Counted from the first letter of the stretch, positions 19,024-27,587 are shown. The stretch is DNA of 64,000 nt from Candidatus Pseudobutyricicoccus lothianensis (GCA_904419295.1 CAJFRA010000001.1:62001-126000), one strand, 5' to 3'. Notes: generated by a model from the sequence alone, not told the origin. Numbers and translations: made by a program.

Positions 19024-19047
19024 GCAGAAGGCAGAGGAGGGGCACAG

Positions 19048-19404
19048 GTGAACGAAGAAAACTTGATGTTTTGCAGTGTGCAGGCTGGCTTTTTGACTCA
19101 TTGGTGGGCAGGGGCCTTGTCTTTGGCTTTGGTTTGCGGCCTTGGGTGCGTTGGCTGGCAGGCGGTGAAATGGTTGGGGTGGAAGCGATGCGAAAGAACC
19201 GCAGACGCTTCCCTTTTTTACCGGGTATGCCGTGTAAAGTATGGGATCAAGGGAAAGGAAGACTTGGCTTTAGAGGAAAATCAAAGACGCGTTGCGGAAG
19301 CAGCACAGGGCTACAAACGGTTTTCTCATTGCAGCATAGAGCAGCTGGGCCGGATCTTGGACCGGCAAAACTCAAAATATGAGGCCCTGCGGCACCGCAA
19401 ATAA
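19048..19404 (+). CDS. Small membrane protein, first gene of the switch 1 operon
   Basis: The GTG at 19048 follows GAGGAGGGG by about 7 nt, outside the invertible element. The 118-residue product has one transmembrane helix (about residues 20-42, AGALSLALVCGLGCVGWQAV) and a cytoplasmic or external tail rich in charged residues. No family is recognised. It is the gene closest to the switch promoter and is followed 23 nt later by another small membrane protein. Its base composition is AT-richer than the flanking housekeeping genes. Confidence 0.7.
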   Translation: MNEENLMFCSVQAGFLTHWWAGALSLALVCGLGCVGWQAVKWLGWKRCERTADASLFYRVCRVKYGIKGKEDLALEENQRRVAEAAQGYKRFSHCSIEQLGRILDRQNSKYEALRHRK

Positions 19405-19427
19405 ATGAGCAAAAGGAGTTTTGTGCG

Positions 19428-19655
19428 ATGTGGATTTGGATTTTTGCTATCGTGGTCCTCTTTTTTGTCCTTGATTGGTTTGTGGCAAAACGGTTTGATG
19501 AGATTGCCCAGATGAAAGGGCAGCCGCCAGAGGCATATTTCTGGTGGTGCTTCTGGCTGGGAGTCATCGGCTGGGCGATGGTGATCGCCCTCCCTGACAG
19601 GGCGGGTACTTCTCCCAAAAGCGCTGACAGCAGCGATGAACTTCCCGAGCTATAA
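19428..19655 (+). CDS. Small two-helix membrane protein
   Basis: This 75-residue protein opens MWIWIFAIVVLFFVLDWFVA (first helix) and has a second helix around FWWCFWLGVIGWAMVIALP. Between them is the short motif EIAQMKGQPPEAYF, seen in many small Clostridia membrane proteins of unknown role. AAAAGGAG precedes the ATG. It overlaps by a few codons the frame that reads into the next gene and belongs to the switch 1 operon. Confidence 0.75.
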   Translation: MWIWIFAIVVLFFVLDWFVAKRFDEIAQMKGQPPEAYFWWCFWLGVIGWAMVIALPDRAGTSPKSADSSDELPEL

Positions 19656-19668
19656 GGAGGTAATTGGC

Positions 19669-21597
19669 ATGAGCGAGAGATATACCAGACTTTTTTCCCT
19701 CACATCGCCTTTGTATGCGGCGGGTGCTCCCGTGATGATTACAGCAGGGGCCTTGCTGAAAGATAACCAGACAGGCAAGGTGTTGGCGCAACTGAAAATC
19801 AAAAATATCAGCGATAAAGCGATCAAAGGGGTCTCGGTCCGGATTTTGCCGATGGACACCATTGGAGAGCCATTGGGGGAGCCAGTCGATTTTCAGTATT
19901 TGGATCTGAATATAGCACGTGACGTGGAGTTTGGGCAGAAAGCCCCTATTTCCCTCCCCAATGCTGCCATAAGGGGATTCAATGCCTCTGTATCGGATGT
20001 CTTCTTTGTGGATAATACGGTATGGAAACGTTCGGGCACACAATGGGGGCCATTTCACCCTGCCGTACCGCTGGAAGAGGCGTTCGGTGATATGGAACTT
20101 GTAAAGCAATATCGAATGAAGTATGGGGAAGATTGCCGGTACCTATATCGGAAAGAACAAGATTTGTGGCAGTGTGCATGTGGGGTGCTGAACCATCACA
20201 CGGAACTGTTGTGTCATGCATGCAAAAGGGAAGCCGCCGGTTTGGCTGCGCTGGATTTGGAAGCCTTGAAGGCAGATCGTAACAAACGGCTGGAAACAGA
20301 GCGCCAGAAAGAGGAAGAAGAAAAAGCCGCAGCAGCGTTAAAGGCCAAAAAGTTCAAAAAGCGGGCGTTCATTCTTGCTCCAATCGCCATTGCCGCTATT
20401 TGCGCCGGAACAATAATTTTTAGGAATGTGCAAAAGAGTGCAGACTACAACAACGCATTTGCTCTCATGGAATCGGGAGATTATAGCCGGGCAATCGCAG
20501 CATTTGAAAGTTTGGGTGATTACAAAGATAGTGCAGCGCAAATCCAGAATGTAAAAAACGAACGTGATTATGTTCAGGCTGTGCACTTTCTTGAACAAGG
20601 TGAAGACGAAAACGCATATCAGGTTTTCAGGCAGCTGGGAAGCTACAAAGACACACAAGAATACCTGTCGGATTTTCTTGCATTGCCTACGGAAATCCTG
20701 TACGGACAAGATGGAAATGAATATAGCACTGAAACGATGAAATATAATGAGTTCGGCCAGTGTATTGAAAAGATAGAATCTGGTGACGATACGTATACTA
20801 CGACTACGTATGCCTATGATGGAGAAAATTTGATCACAGAAGATATTTCTTATTCAAATGGCAATGGGAGTCATACGACATACTCTTATGATGAGGAGGG
20901 ACGGTGCATTCAGCAGGTGCGTGAAGTGATCCGTTCAGACCAGGATACCGTTTATACGATCACATCCGAAGATTATACGACCACATACCAATATGGTCCT
21001 GATGGGAATCTCACGCAGGAAACCACGGCGCATACGATCGTATATGACAATTACGGCGATTATTTTGTCAATTTCAGCGAATATGATGAATATATATCAT
21101 CTCGAACAAACACAAAATCATATACGTACAATAGCGACGGCAAATGTGTGAAAATAGAAGAAGTCGGGGCTGTGAAAGGGGTCGTTGATAGAGTTGATCT
21201 CACAACATTTTCATACGATGAAAAAGGGAACTGTACGGAGGAACTCTTCTATTACGATGTTGAGACCGACATTGCCAATGAATCACCGCGTACAATCATT
21301 CAATACCAATACGATGAAGAGGGAAAACTGACCAATGAGGCCACGGAAGAATATAGCCCTGTGTCGGGGAACCTTTCCAGCAAGGAAATAAGGGAGTACG
21401 ATGCATACGGGAATGGAACCCAGATTGACTTTCAGGCTTTTGACGATGCAGGGACGGTGACGAACCAGTATAGCCGCAAATTCCAATATGAATACGATGA
21501 AAATGGAAATATATTGTCGCGATACAATCCGGATGACTCATCCTCATTGCACAGATATACATATAGCCATTTTTACGTACCAGATTCAGAAAAATAA
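19669..21597 (+). CDS. Zinc-ribbon, TPR-like and YD-repeat membrane protein
   Basis: The 642-residue protein starts at 19669, where AAGGAGG is 8 nt upstream. It has an N-terminal beta-rich domain (1-150), a zinc-ribbon motif with CxC and CxxC pairs (about 166-186), a charged coiled segment and one transmembrane helix (230-251). Two TPR-like repeats follow (SGDYSRAIAAFESLGDYKDS and a second copy), then about 300 residues of RHS/YD-type repeats (for example YDENGNILSRYN). The zinc ribbon should be inside and the YD part outside. It is the last gene of the switch 1 operon, so it is probably phase-variable. The DNA is AT-richer than its neighbours, suggesting transfer. Confidence 0.75.
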   Translation: MSERYTRLFSLTSPLYAAGAPVMITAGALLKDNQTGKVLAQLKIKNISDKAIKGVSVRILPMDTIGEPLGEPVDFQYLDLNIARDVEFGQKAPISLPNAAIRGFNASVSDVFFVDNTVWKRSGTQWGPFHPAVPLEEAFGDMELVKQYRMKYGEDCRYLYRKEQDLWQCACGVLNHHTELLCHACKREAAGLAALDLEALKADRNKRLETERQKEEEEKAAAALKAKKFKKRAFILAPIAIAAICAGTIIFRNVQKSADYNNAFALMESGDYSRAIAAFESLGDYKDSAAQIQNVKNERDYVQAVHFLEQGEDENAYQVFRQLGSYKDTQEYLSDFLALPTEILYGQDGNEYSTETMKYNEFGQCIEKIESGDDTYTTTTYAYDGENLITEDISYSNGNGSHTTYSYDEEGRCIQQVREVIRSDQDTVYTITSEDYTTTYQYGPDGNLTQETTAHTIVYDNYGDYFVNFSEYDEYISSRTNTKSYTYNSDGKCVKIEEVGAVKGVVDRVDLTTFSYDEKGNCTEELFYYDVETDIANESPRTIIQYQYDEEGKLTNEATEEYSPVSGNLSSKEIREYDAYGNGTQIDFQAFDDAGTVTNQYSRKFQYEYDENGNILSRYNPDDSSSLHRYTYSHFYVPDSEK

Positions 21598-21621
21598 GGT
21601 TTGTACATATGACCGCAGCAC

Positions 21622-21653
21622 AAGGCGGGACGGTTTTCGCCGTCCCGCCTTTG
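21622..21653. terminator. Terminator after the switch 1 operon
   Basis: A perfect 12-bp stem, AAGGCGGGACGG (21622-21633) with its complement at 21640-21651, is followed by TT. It separates convergent genes. Confidence 0.75.
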
Positions 21654-21716
21654 GCATATTGGCAGTGGCAACGGGAAAACGATACCAACAGCAGGCTGAA
21701 AAGGGATATGTACCCG

Positions 21717-22775
21717 TCACTTTTGCAGCTGCAGCAGCATATCGCCCAGGGTATCGGCAAACAGAGAGGCGGAATACAGGGCTTCATCCAATGAATTGCC
21801 GCTGGTGCCCACCTCCAGCAGCATGCTGCCTGTCGTCACATGCTCGTTGAACCGGGCGGCCCGGATGTTGATCGGCCGCATGATGCCCGGGTAGCGGGTG
21901 TTCATCTGGTCTTGTACCTTCATCATAAACGAGAGGTTTTCCCGCCAATTGTCGTGGGTCAGGCCGCCGGCATCTGTCCCTGCCACCAACATCAGCTGGG
22001 CGGCCTGCCTGCCGCCGATGTCGGCAACCGTCTTGTATTTTTTGCCGCTGGATGTTATCATAGCATCCCGGTGTACATCGATGACGAATTTGATGGAGGG
22101 GTTCTCCTTCATGGCCTGGGAGATCACATCCAGCGTGCGGTTGTAGGCGCCGCTGTAGGACGGGCTGTCGTTGAGCACCCGGGCGTGTACGGTTTTGATG
22201 CCTTTTTCATTGAGGATGCGCTCGATCTCATCGCCTACCCGCACCACATTGTAATTGGTGTCGGTGGTGCGGTCTGTGTCGGTGGGCTCATACCAGTTGG
22301 CGGCGTCGGGGGTATAGGCTTCGCTGCCGTGGGTGTGTACGATGAGCACCGCCGGTTCCTCAGAAGAGATGGCGATGTTGGTGGGCTGCTCCAGCAGGCC
22401 TGGGATGTCGATGTCATAATCGGTGTCGTTTTTGATGTAGATGGTGCCGGAGCCCGGATAGGAACCGCCGCCGCCATCGATGGTGATGGGGGAGACATTG
22501 GCCGCCGCCACGGACTTGCCTGCCTCGGGCAGCACAGCTTCGCTGACAGAGGCCCCGGTGGGCAGGTCTTCGGGCAAGGGCTCCTCTTCCTCAGCCTCGT
22601 CTTCCGGTGAATAGGGCTGGACTTCCAGCCCCCGGATGGGAGATGGCGCCGGAGAGGCGAGGGGCAGGCCATTCCGGGCGATGAACAAGCCGCACAAAGC
22701 CAAAAGGCCCACGGGCAGCAACAAGGGGCGCCGCCGGGGCCGCCTGTTTTTTCGATTCCTGTATTTTACACCCAT
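21717..22775 (-). CDS. spoIIP: Stage II sporulation protein P
   Basis: SpoIIP is an amidase and endopeptidase that, with SpoIID and SpoIIM, thins septal peptidoglycan during engulfment. The 352-residue protein has a basic N-terminus, one transmembrane helix (about 20-38), a proline- and glutamate-rich linker, and the catalytic domain from about 130. Family motifs include LIVHTHGSEAY, which carries a zinc ligand, and FVIDVHRDAM. GGAGGGAAG precedes the ATG at 22775; a frame to 22808 would add 11 residues. It lies directly downstream of gpr, the usual arrangement in spore formers. Confidence 0.93.
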   Translation of the reverse strand: MGVKYRNRKNRRPRRRPLLLPVGLLALCGLFIARNGLPLASPAPSPIRGLEVQPYSPEDEAEEEEPLPEDLPTGASVSEAVLPEAGKSVAAANVSPITIDGGGGSYPGSGTIYIKNDTDYDIDIPGLLEQPTNIAISSEEPAVLIVHTHGSEAYTPDAANWYEPTDTDRTTDTNYNVVRVGDEIERILNEKGIKTVHARVLNDSPSYSGAYNRTLDVISQAMKENPSIKFVIDVHRDAMITSSGKKYKTVADIGGRQAAQLMLVAGTDAGGLTHDNWRENLSFMMKVQDQMNTRYPGIMRPINIRAARFNEHVTTGSMLLEVGTSGNSLDEALYSASLFADTLGDMLLQLQK

Positions 22776-22842
22776 TTGCTTCCCTCCGCATGGATCAGAT
22801 CTACCCAAAATCTATGGCGGAAGGGGACAAATTATGCCTGGC

Positions 22843-23739
22843 TCACCCCAGCAGCTCTTCGATCTCCCCGATGGAAAGATCTTGGTGGAGCGCCATGTTG
22901 ATGGCGTACCCCACCACTTTGGCACTTTTGTGCATCAGCTGGTCGATGTCTTTGGGCGTGACCACCATGGCGCTGTCCGGCAGCAGCGCCTCTTCTTGGG
23001 GCAGCGCACCGCCGGCCTGTTCCCACAGATCGGCGGCCAAAGTATAGGCATCTACCACTGTGGGGACGCCCATGGCGATGACCGGGGCGTGCAGAGTGGC
23101 CTTATCCAGCGCGGTGCGGCCGGAGCCGATGCCGCCTCCGGGCGTGATACCTGTGTTGGAAAGCTGCACGGTGCGGCACAGGCGGGAAAGGCGGCGGGAG
23201 GCCAAGGCGTCGATGGCGATGATCGCATCGGGCCCGACCCGCTGGCACACCCCTTGGACGATCTCGCCGGTCTCCACACCGGTGAGGCCCAGCACGCCGG
23301 GGGAGATGGCGCTGACGCGGCTGAACTGCCGGAAGGCGTCGGGCATGGAATCTTTCAGATGGCGGGTCACGATCACCTTTTCTACGGCAAGGGGGCCCAG
23401 AGCGTCGGCTGTGATGTGCCGGTTGCCAAGCCCCACCACCAGCACACTCTGGGGGGAAGGGGGCAGCAGGGCTGCAAGCTCCCGGGCCAACAGGTGGGCC
23501 GCGGCGGCAATGGTCTGTTCATCCCGCTCCCAACGCTCCCCCAAGTCGGCGGTCACATAGGTTCCAACCGGCTTATCCAAAGCCCGGGCGCCCTGGGCGT
23601 TGCGCACATGGACCCGCGTCAGGCCGATCCCGTCCTGGGATGTTTCCTCCCAATCCACGCCCTCGGGCTCCCGGCGGGCAGTTTCCTGGTAGAGCTCCCG
23701 GGCTTCCACTGCCAAATCTGTCCGTTTTTGCACCAACAT
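22843..23739 (-). CDS. gpr: Germination protease GPR
   Basis: GPR is an aspartic-type endopeptidase that degrades small acid-soluble spore proteins at germination. The 298-residue protein opens MLVQKRTDLAVEARELY and holds the family blocks GLGNRHITADALGP and SNTGITPGGGIG. GGAGGCGC lies before the ATG at 23739; the longer open frame to 24081 runs over the rpsT promoter and is not coding. It is slightly short for the family. It forms an operon with spoIIP, 67 bp downstream, and is divergent from rpsT. Confidence 0.93.
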   Translation of the reverse strand: MLVQKRTDLAVEARELYQETARREPEGVDWEETSQDGIGLTRVHVRNAQGARALDKPVGTYVTADLGERWERDEQTIAAAAHLLARELAALLPPSPQSVLVVGLGNRHITADALGPLAVEKVIVTRHLKDSMPDAFRQFSRVSAISPGVLGLTGVETGEIVQGVCQRVGPDAIIAIDALASRRLSRLCRTVQLSNTGITPGGGIGSGRTALDKATLHAPVIAMGVPTVVDAYTLAADLWEQAGGALPQEEALLPDSAMVVTPKDIDQLMHKSAKVVGYAINMALHQDLSIGEIEELLG

Positions 23740-23814
23740 TTTGCGCCTCCCATCCTTTGATATGGTTATTTTGCCCGATTCCAGGGATTTATGCAAATTT
23801 TGTTCCAGAAAGAC

Positions 23815-23843
23815 TTGCAATTCCCGATGCAAAATGGTAGAAT
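23815..23843 (+). promoter_or_regulatory. Sigma-A promoter of rpsT
   Basis: -35 TTGCAA (23815-23820), 17-bp spacer, -10 TAGAAT (23838-23843), about 40 bp before the rpsT start. Confidence 0.75.
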
Positions 23844-23883
23844 AAACAATGCTATGAATATCTGAGGTAAGGAGGTCGTGATT

Positions 23884-24144
23884 TTGCCGAATATAAAGTC
23901 CGCCAAAAAGCGCGTGCTGGTCAACAAGACAAAGAATGAGCGGAACCGCGCTGCGAAAACAGCGATGAGAACACAGCTCAAGAAGTTCGACAGCGCCATT
24001 GAGCAGGGCGCCGGCATCCAGGAGGCGTATAAGGCCACTGTAATCTGCCTGGATAAGGCTGTTTCCAAGGGTATTCTGCACAAGAATACTGCTGCGAGAA
24101 AAAAGAGCCAGCTGGCGAAGAAAGTGAACGCCGTGGCGAAATAA
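23884..24144 (+). CDS. rpsT: 30S ribosomal protein S20
   Basis: The small basic protein (86 residues) binds 16S rRNA early in 30S assembly. The sequence PNIKSAKKRVLVNKTKNERN is the conserved S20 start. I place initiation at the TTG at 23884, because AAGGAGG is 8 nt upstream and S20 begins MPNIKS. The GTG at 23878 is too close to the Shine-Dalgarno. TTG starts are common for rpsT. It is monocistronic, divergent from gpr, with a terminator at 24168. Confidence 0.95.
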   Translation: MPNIKSAKKRVLVNKTKNERNRAAKTAMRTQLKKFDSAIEQGAGIQEAYKATVICLDKAVSKGILHKNTAARKKSQLAKKVNAVAK

Positions 24145-24167
24145 GAGCAGTGCTTGGTATGCGTTCT

Positions 24168-24201
24168 AGAGCCTATGGTTTGTGCCATGGGCTCTTTTTG
24201 C
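24168..24201 (+). terminator. Terminator of rpsT
   Basis: GAGCCTATGG pairs with CCATGGGCTC around a short loop and is followed by TTTTT. Confidence 0.85.
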
Positions 24202-24224
24202 GCTCATTGGGGCGTACTGCAAAC

Positions 24225-24250
24225 AAAAAAAGCCCGGGCTGAGCCCGGGC
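24225..24250 (-). terminator. Terminator of thioredoxin gene
   Basis: GCCCGGGC arms around TGA are followed by seven T residues on the minus strand. Confidence 0.85.
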
Positions 24251-24271
24251 GGTAAGGCTTGTACGCTTTGT

Positions 24272-24580
24272 TTAAAAAAGGCGGGCGATCTCATCGGCAG
24301 GATGTACGCCGACCATGCGCTGGGTGGCTTTGCCCTCTTCAAACAAGATCAGGGTGGGAATGCTCATCACATGGAATTTGCGGGCAGCATCCTGGTTTTC
24401 ATCGATGTCGATCTTGACGATCTCACAATTTTCGGGCAGGTTTTCCGACAGCTCTTCCAACATGGGGGCCAGCATTTTGCAGGGGTTGCACCAGGTGGCA
24501 AAGAAATCGACCAATACTTTTTTGCCCGGTTGGTTGACGGTTTCTTCAAAAATATCCTGATTGATGTGTTTGACTGCCAT
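24272..24580 (-). CDS. trxA: Thioredoxin
   Basis: The 102-residue disulfide reductase has active site WCNPC in place of the usual WCGPC, in the context VDFFATWCNPCKMLAP. The cis-proline loop SIPTLILF is present, and length is normal. It should accept electrons from thioredoxin reductase and reduce cytoplasmic disulfides. AGGAATC precedes the ATG at 24580; the longer frame to 24649 is not conserved. A strong promoter lies upstream on the minus strand. The Gly-to-Asn change in the active site may shift the redox potential. Confidence 0.93.
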   Translation of the reverse strand: MAVKHINQDIFEETVNQPGKKVLVDFFATWCNPCKMLAPMLEELSENLPENCEIVKIDIDENQDAARKFHVMSIPTLILFEEGKATQRMVGVHPADEIARLF

Positions 24581-24687
24581 GATGATTCCTCCTTGAGTGT
24601 GGATAAAATTAGGATATGCCGGGGAAAGCGCTTTATTCGGCCCAAGCAATAATGTAGATAAATTTTGTAGACATTCTATCTGTAACT

Positions 24688-24716
24688 ATCATACTACCAG
24701 TTTGCTTTCTTGTCAA
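24688..24716 (-). promoter_or_regulatory. Sigma-A promoter of thioredoxin gene
   Basis: On the minus strand, -35 TTGACA (24711-24716), 17-bp spacer and -10 TATGAT (24688-24693). Confidence 0.8.
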
Positions 24717-24864
24717 GGGTGCTGCCTGAAAATTTTCCAGAAGAGGAACTGGGTGGGCAAAGGGGCTGTTCGGCGCCTGGGACCTATGGTATAATCGGTA
24801 ATAAGAATGAAGGCTGTGGGCCCCGCTTTGCACGGGCATAGGGAGGCGGCTCCAGCCAGATTTT

Positions 24865-25353
24865 GTGCAAGGGGAGCTGTTCCCTTATTCAAACCAGATT
24901 GCGGCGAGACCGCGAAAGGAGAGATCGTATACGGAACTGATATTCCCCCAATTGAGCCGGGAGGAGCTGCAGCCCCTTTCCAGCCTGGCCCTGGCCCATG
25001 TGGGCGATGGGATCTATGAGCTGTTGGCGCGCACCTATGTGGTGCGGCATGGCGGCAACTTGGCCCGGCAAATGCATCGGAAGACCGTTGAGCTGGTGTG
25101 CGCCGCCGCCCAGGCACGGGCGGCCCGTATCATTGCCCCGCTGCTGGAGCCTGAGGAGGCCGAAGTGTTCCGCAGGGGCCGCAACAGCCACCCCCATACA
25201 GTGCCCAAAAACCAAAAGCCAGAGGATTACGCCCTGGCCACCGGGGTGGAAGCTTTGTTCGGCTGGCTGTATTTGAATGGCCGGCAGCACAGGGTATGCC
25301 AGCTGTTTGAGAGGATCGTGGAAGAAGAAGAGAAAGGGAGGAACGCACAGTGA
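24865..25353 (+). CDS. mrnC: Mini-ribonuclease III
   Basis: This RNase III-like enzyme without a double-stranded RNA-binding domain matures 23S rRNA in Bacillota. The family motif LALAHVGDGIYELLART carries the conserved catalytic Asp, and the second acidic motif is in LATGVEALFGWLYL. The start is uncertain: GTG 24865 opens the frame, but homology begins near YTELIFPQ about 20 residues later, and no ATG is available. A -10 TATAAT lies at 24790-24795. The stop overlaps the yitT-like start (GTGA), so the two genes are coupled. Confidence 0.85.
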   Translation: MQGELFPYSNQIAARPRKERSYTELIFPQLSREELQPLSSLALAHVGDGIYELLARTYVVRHGGNLARQMHRKTVELVCAAAQARAARIIAPLLEPEEAEVFRRGRNSHPHTVPKNQKPEDYALATGVEALFGWLYLNGRQHRVCQLFERIVEEEEKGRNAQ

Positions 25354-26213
25354 AAAAAGGGGAAAACACCCGGATGAATGTGGTGTTGGATTATGTGCTG
25401 ATCGTTTTGGGATCTTGCATTTTCGCATCGGGCCTGGTGATATTCGTCAAGCCAGCCATGATCTCCATGGGCGGCATCGCCGGCATCGCCCTGATCGGCA
25501 ACTACGTGCTGGGATTGCCTTTGGGCGTCGCCAGCATCGTGCTGAACATCCCGCTGTTTGCCTTTGGCTATAAGCTGCTGGGCCGGGAGTTTTTTATTAA
25601 GACCATCGTCTCTTCGGTGTGCTATTCCATTTTTGTGGATACGGTAGGCACCCATCTGCCCGCTTTTTCGGGAGACCGGCTGCTGGCAGCCCTGTATGGC
25701 GGCATCATCATGGGCGCCGGTTTTGGGCTGATCTTCAAGCGGGGCGGCACCACAGGCGGCACCGATATCATCTCCAAATACTTAAACCAAAAGATGGGCA
25801 TCAGCATCGGCAACGCCAATTTGGTGATGAACGGCCTGGTGATCATCGCCTGCTCCATGATCTATAAAAGCGTGGAGAGCGCCCTTTACGCCATTATCGT
25901 ACAATACCTGACCGGCGTGGTACTCAACGCCATTGTGGATGGTTCCGATGTTCAAAAAGAAGGGCTCATCATCACATCCCGCCCGGAAGAAGTGTCCCAG
26001 GCGATCTTGGAAAACCTGAACCGGGGCTGTACAGGCATCGATGGCCGAGGGATGTATACCGGCACGGAAAAGACCGTATTGCTGGTGGTGGTGCGCCGCC
26101 ACGAAGTGACATCATTGAAAAATTTGGTCCATCAGATCGACCCGGAATGCTTTATGCTCATTTCGGAAGTCAGCGAAGTGTTTGGCACCCACTTTAAGCA
26201 ATACAGCCGGTGA
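25350..26213 (+). CDS. YitT family membrane protein (DUF161/DUF2179)
   Basis: The 287-residue protein has five to six transmembrane helices (about 15-200) and a C-terminal DUF2179 domain (about 215-280) with GRGMYTGTEKTVLLVVV. The opening VLDYVLIVLGSCIFASGL and the motif FKRGGTTGGTDIISKYL are typical YitT features. Its transport substrate is unknown. GTG is the start and overlaps the mrnC stop. GAAAGGGAGG lies upstream. A terminator follows at 26339. Confidence 0.9.
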   Translation: MKKGENTRMNVVLDYVLIVLGSCIFASGLVIFVKPAMISMGGIAGIALIGNYVLGLPLGVASIVLNIPLFAFGYKLLGREFFIKTIVSSVCYSIFVDTVGTHLPAFSGDRLLAALYGGIIMGAGFGLIFKRGGTTGGTDIISKYLNQKMGISIGNANLVMNGLVIIACSMIYKSVESALYAIIVQYLTGVVLNAIVDGSDVQKEGLIITSRPEEVSQAILENLNRGCTGIDGRGMYTGTEKTVLLVVVRRHEVTSLKNLVHQIDPECFMLISEVSEVFGTHFKQYSR

Positions 26214-26338
26214 GGTCTCACCGGGAAATGGATGCTTATCGGGGGCAGCTGTTTTGGATGGCCGGCATCCGGCAGATGGAGTGCGGATGCTGCTGCCCAG
26301 TGGATATGCAGGCAAAGTGAGAGCGCAAAACAAATGAA

Positions 26339-26384
26339 GGAACAGCCCGTTTGGCAATCTGCCAAGCGGGCTGTTCCTTTTGAA
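26339..26384. terminator. Bidirectional terminator between yitT-type gene and sod
   Basis: GGAACAGCCCG and its complement form a long stem around ATC, followed by TTTT. It serves two convergent genes. The DNA at 26214-26338 holds nothing else I can support. Confidence 0.85.
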
Positions 26385-26394
26385 TGGGCTGCCT

Positions 26395-27045
26395 TTAAAA
26401 GGGCGTATCCACACCGCCATCCACCAAGTTGCGGAAGATGCCGCTGGCATGCTCCCAATCGATGTGCCGCAGTACAGCCTGCACATAGTCGGGGCGGCGG
26501 TTCTGATAATCCAGATAATAGGCGTGTTCCCACACATCCACCGCCACGATGGGGTATAACTTCTGCTCATAGGGCGTATCCTGATTTTTGGTAGTCACCA
26601 CCCGCAGAGTACCCCGGTGTTTGTCATAACACAGCCAACCCCATCCGGAACCGAAGACTGCCACCGAAGCGGCCATCAACTCTTTTTGCATGGTCTCAAA
26701 AGAGCCGAAATCCTTTTGGATCTCCTCCAGCAGGGCGCCTTGGGGCTCTGTGGGCCGCGGGCTCAGGCCGCGAAAATAAAAATCGTGGTTGAAGCACCCG
26801 CCCCCATTGTGCCGCACGGGTGTTTGTAGCGCCTGAGGCAGGGAATCCAGCTGACAGATCAGCTGTTCCAAACAGGTGTCGTGGTATTCCGGGTGCCCTT
26901 CCAGGGCTGCGTTGAGGGAATCCACATACTTTTGGAAGTGCTTACCGTGATGGAATCCCATGGTCTGGGCGCTGATGGTAGGTTCCAGGGCAGTTTCGGG
27001 GAAGTACAAGGGGGGCAGCTCAAAGGGATAATGAGCATTTTTCAT
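26395..27045 (-). CDS. Superoxide dismutase, Fe/Mn family
   Basis: The 216-residue enzyme converts superoxide to oxygen and peroxide. The four metal ligands are visible: His32 in FHHGKHFQKY, His87 in FNHDFYF, and Asp170 and His174 in VDVWEHAYY. The usual GGHxNH motif reads GGCFNH here. GGAGGATG precedes the ATG at 27045; the open frame further upstream covers another gene. The ATG overlaps by 4 nt the stop of a 54-residue protein, and a 47-residue gene precedes that, so the three form an operon. Whether Fe or Mn is bound cannot be told. A spore-coat or envelope role is possible because the upstream genes resemble no metabolic partner. Confidence 0.92.
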   Translation of the reverse strand: MKNAHYPFELPPLYFPETALEPTISAQTMGFHHGKHFQKYVDSLNAALEGHPEYHDTCLEQLICQLDSLPQALQTPVRHNGGGCFNHDFYFRGLSPRPTEPQGALLEEIQKDFGSFETMQKELMAASVAVFGSGWGWLCYDKHRGTLRVVTTKNQDTPYEQKLYPIVAVDVWEHAYYLDYQNRRPDYVQAVLRHIDWEHASGIFRNLVDGGVDTPF

Positions 27046-27206
27046 TGCACATCCTCCGGGCCGTGGTAATGGGTCATATGGCGGGCAATGGCTTGGGCCT
27101 CCCCTTGGGGGATGCGGGCCATGCCGGCCTGGTGTAGGCTTTCCTGCACATAAGTGGGCAGACCTTGTCCGCCCAGGCAGGAGGCGTTCTTCCATTCATT
27201 TTTCAC
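27042..27206 (-). CDS. Small protein upstream of superoxide dismutase
   Basis: The 54-residue frame reads KNEWKNASCLGGQGLPTY and ends HYHGPEDVQ, with its TGA overlapping the sod ATG. AGAGGTG lies 7 nt before the GTG at 27206; an ATG at 27212 is too close to it. It is soluble and has one cysteine and several histidines. I do not recognise the family. The tight coupling to sod makes it a likely real gene. Confidence 0.6.
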   Translation of the reverse strand: MKNEWKNASCLGGQGLPTYVQESLHQAGMARIPQGEAQAIARHMTHYHGPEDVQ

Positions 27207-27241
27207 AATCATTCACCTCTTCAACGGTTGGATGGCCCGCC

Positions 27242-27385
27242 TTAACCGGGCGGGTATTGGATGGTATACTCCAAACTGGTAGCCGCCAAGTAAGGCGGAA
27301 AATGGGTGAAGGCGTCCAACAGAGCCACATGGCTCCGCCGGCGGTAAAACACATCGGGGAAATCCCGTTGCAATGCACTGTTCAT
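27242..27385 (-). CDS. Small protein heading the superoxide dismutase operon
   Basis: The 47-residue frame begins MNSALQRDFPDVFYRRRSHV and ends TIQYPPG. GGGAGGTG lies 9 nt before the ATG. It is aromatic- and arginine-rich with no membrane segment. No family is recognised. A length and composition like those of small spore-coat-associated proteins is suggestive only. Confidence 0.5.
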   Translation of the reverse strand: MNSALQRDFPDVFYRRRSHVALLDAFTHFPPYLAATSLEYTIQYPPG

Positions 27386-27587
27386 CGAAGTTTTCACCTC
27401 CCTGGTAGTATGCGCCCGCTGGCGGCGGATATGCACTGTGGGCAGAAAGGGCCAGAAGGGAGGTGAATTTTTTTATTTTTTCAAAATTTATGATGGACGG
27501 CAAAGAAGAAAAAGAAAGGGAAAAACGCCGCTATGAGGTGGGGTGAAAAACAGCGATAAGAGACAAAATGCAATAAGAAACCTCCTT

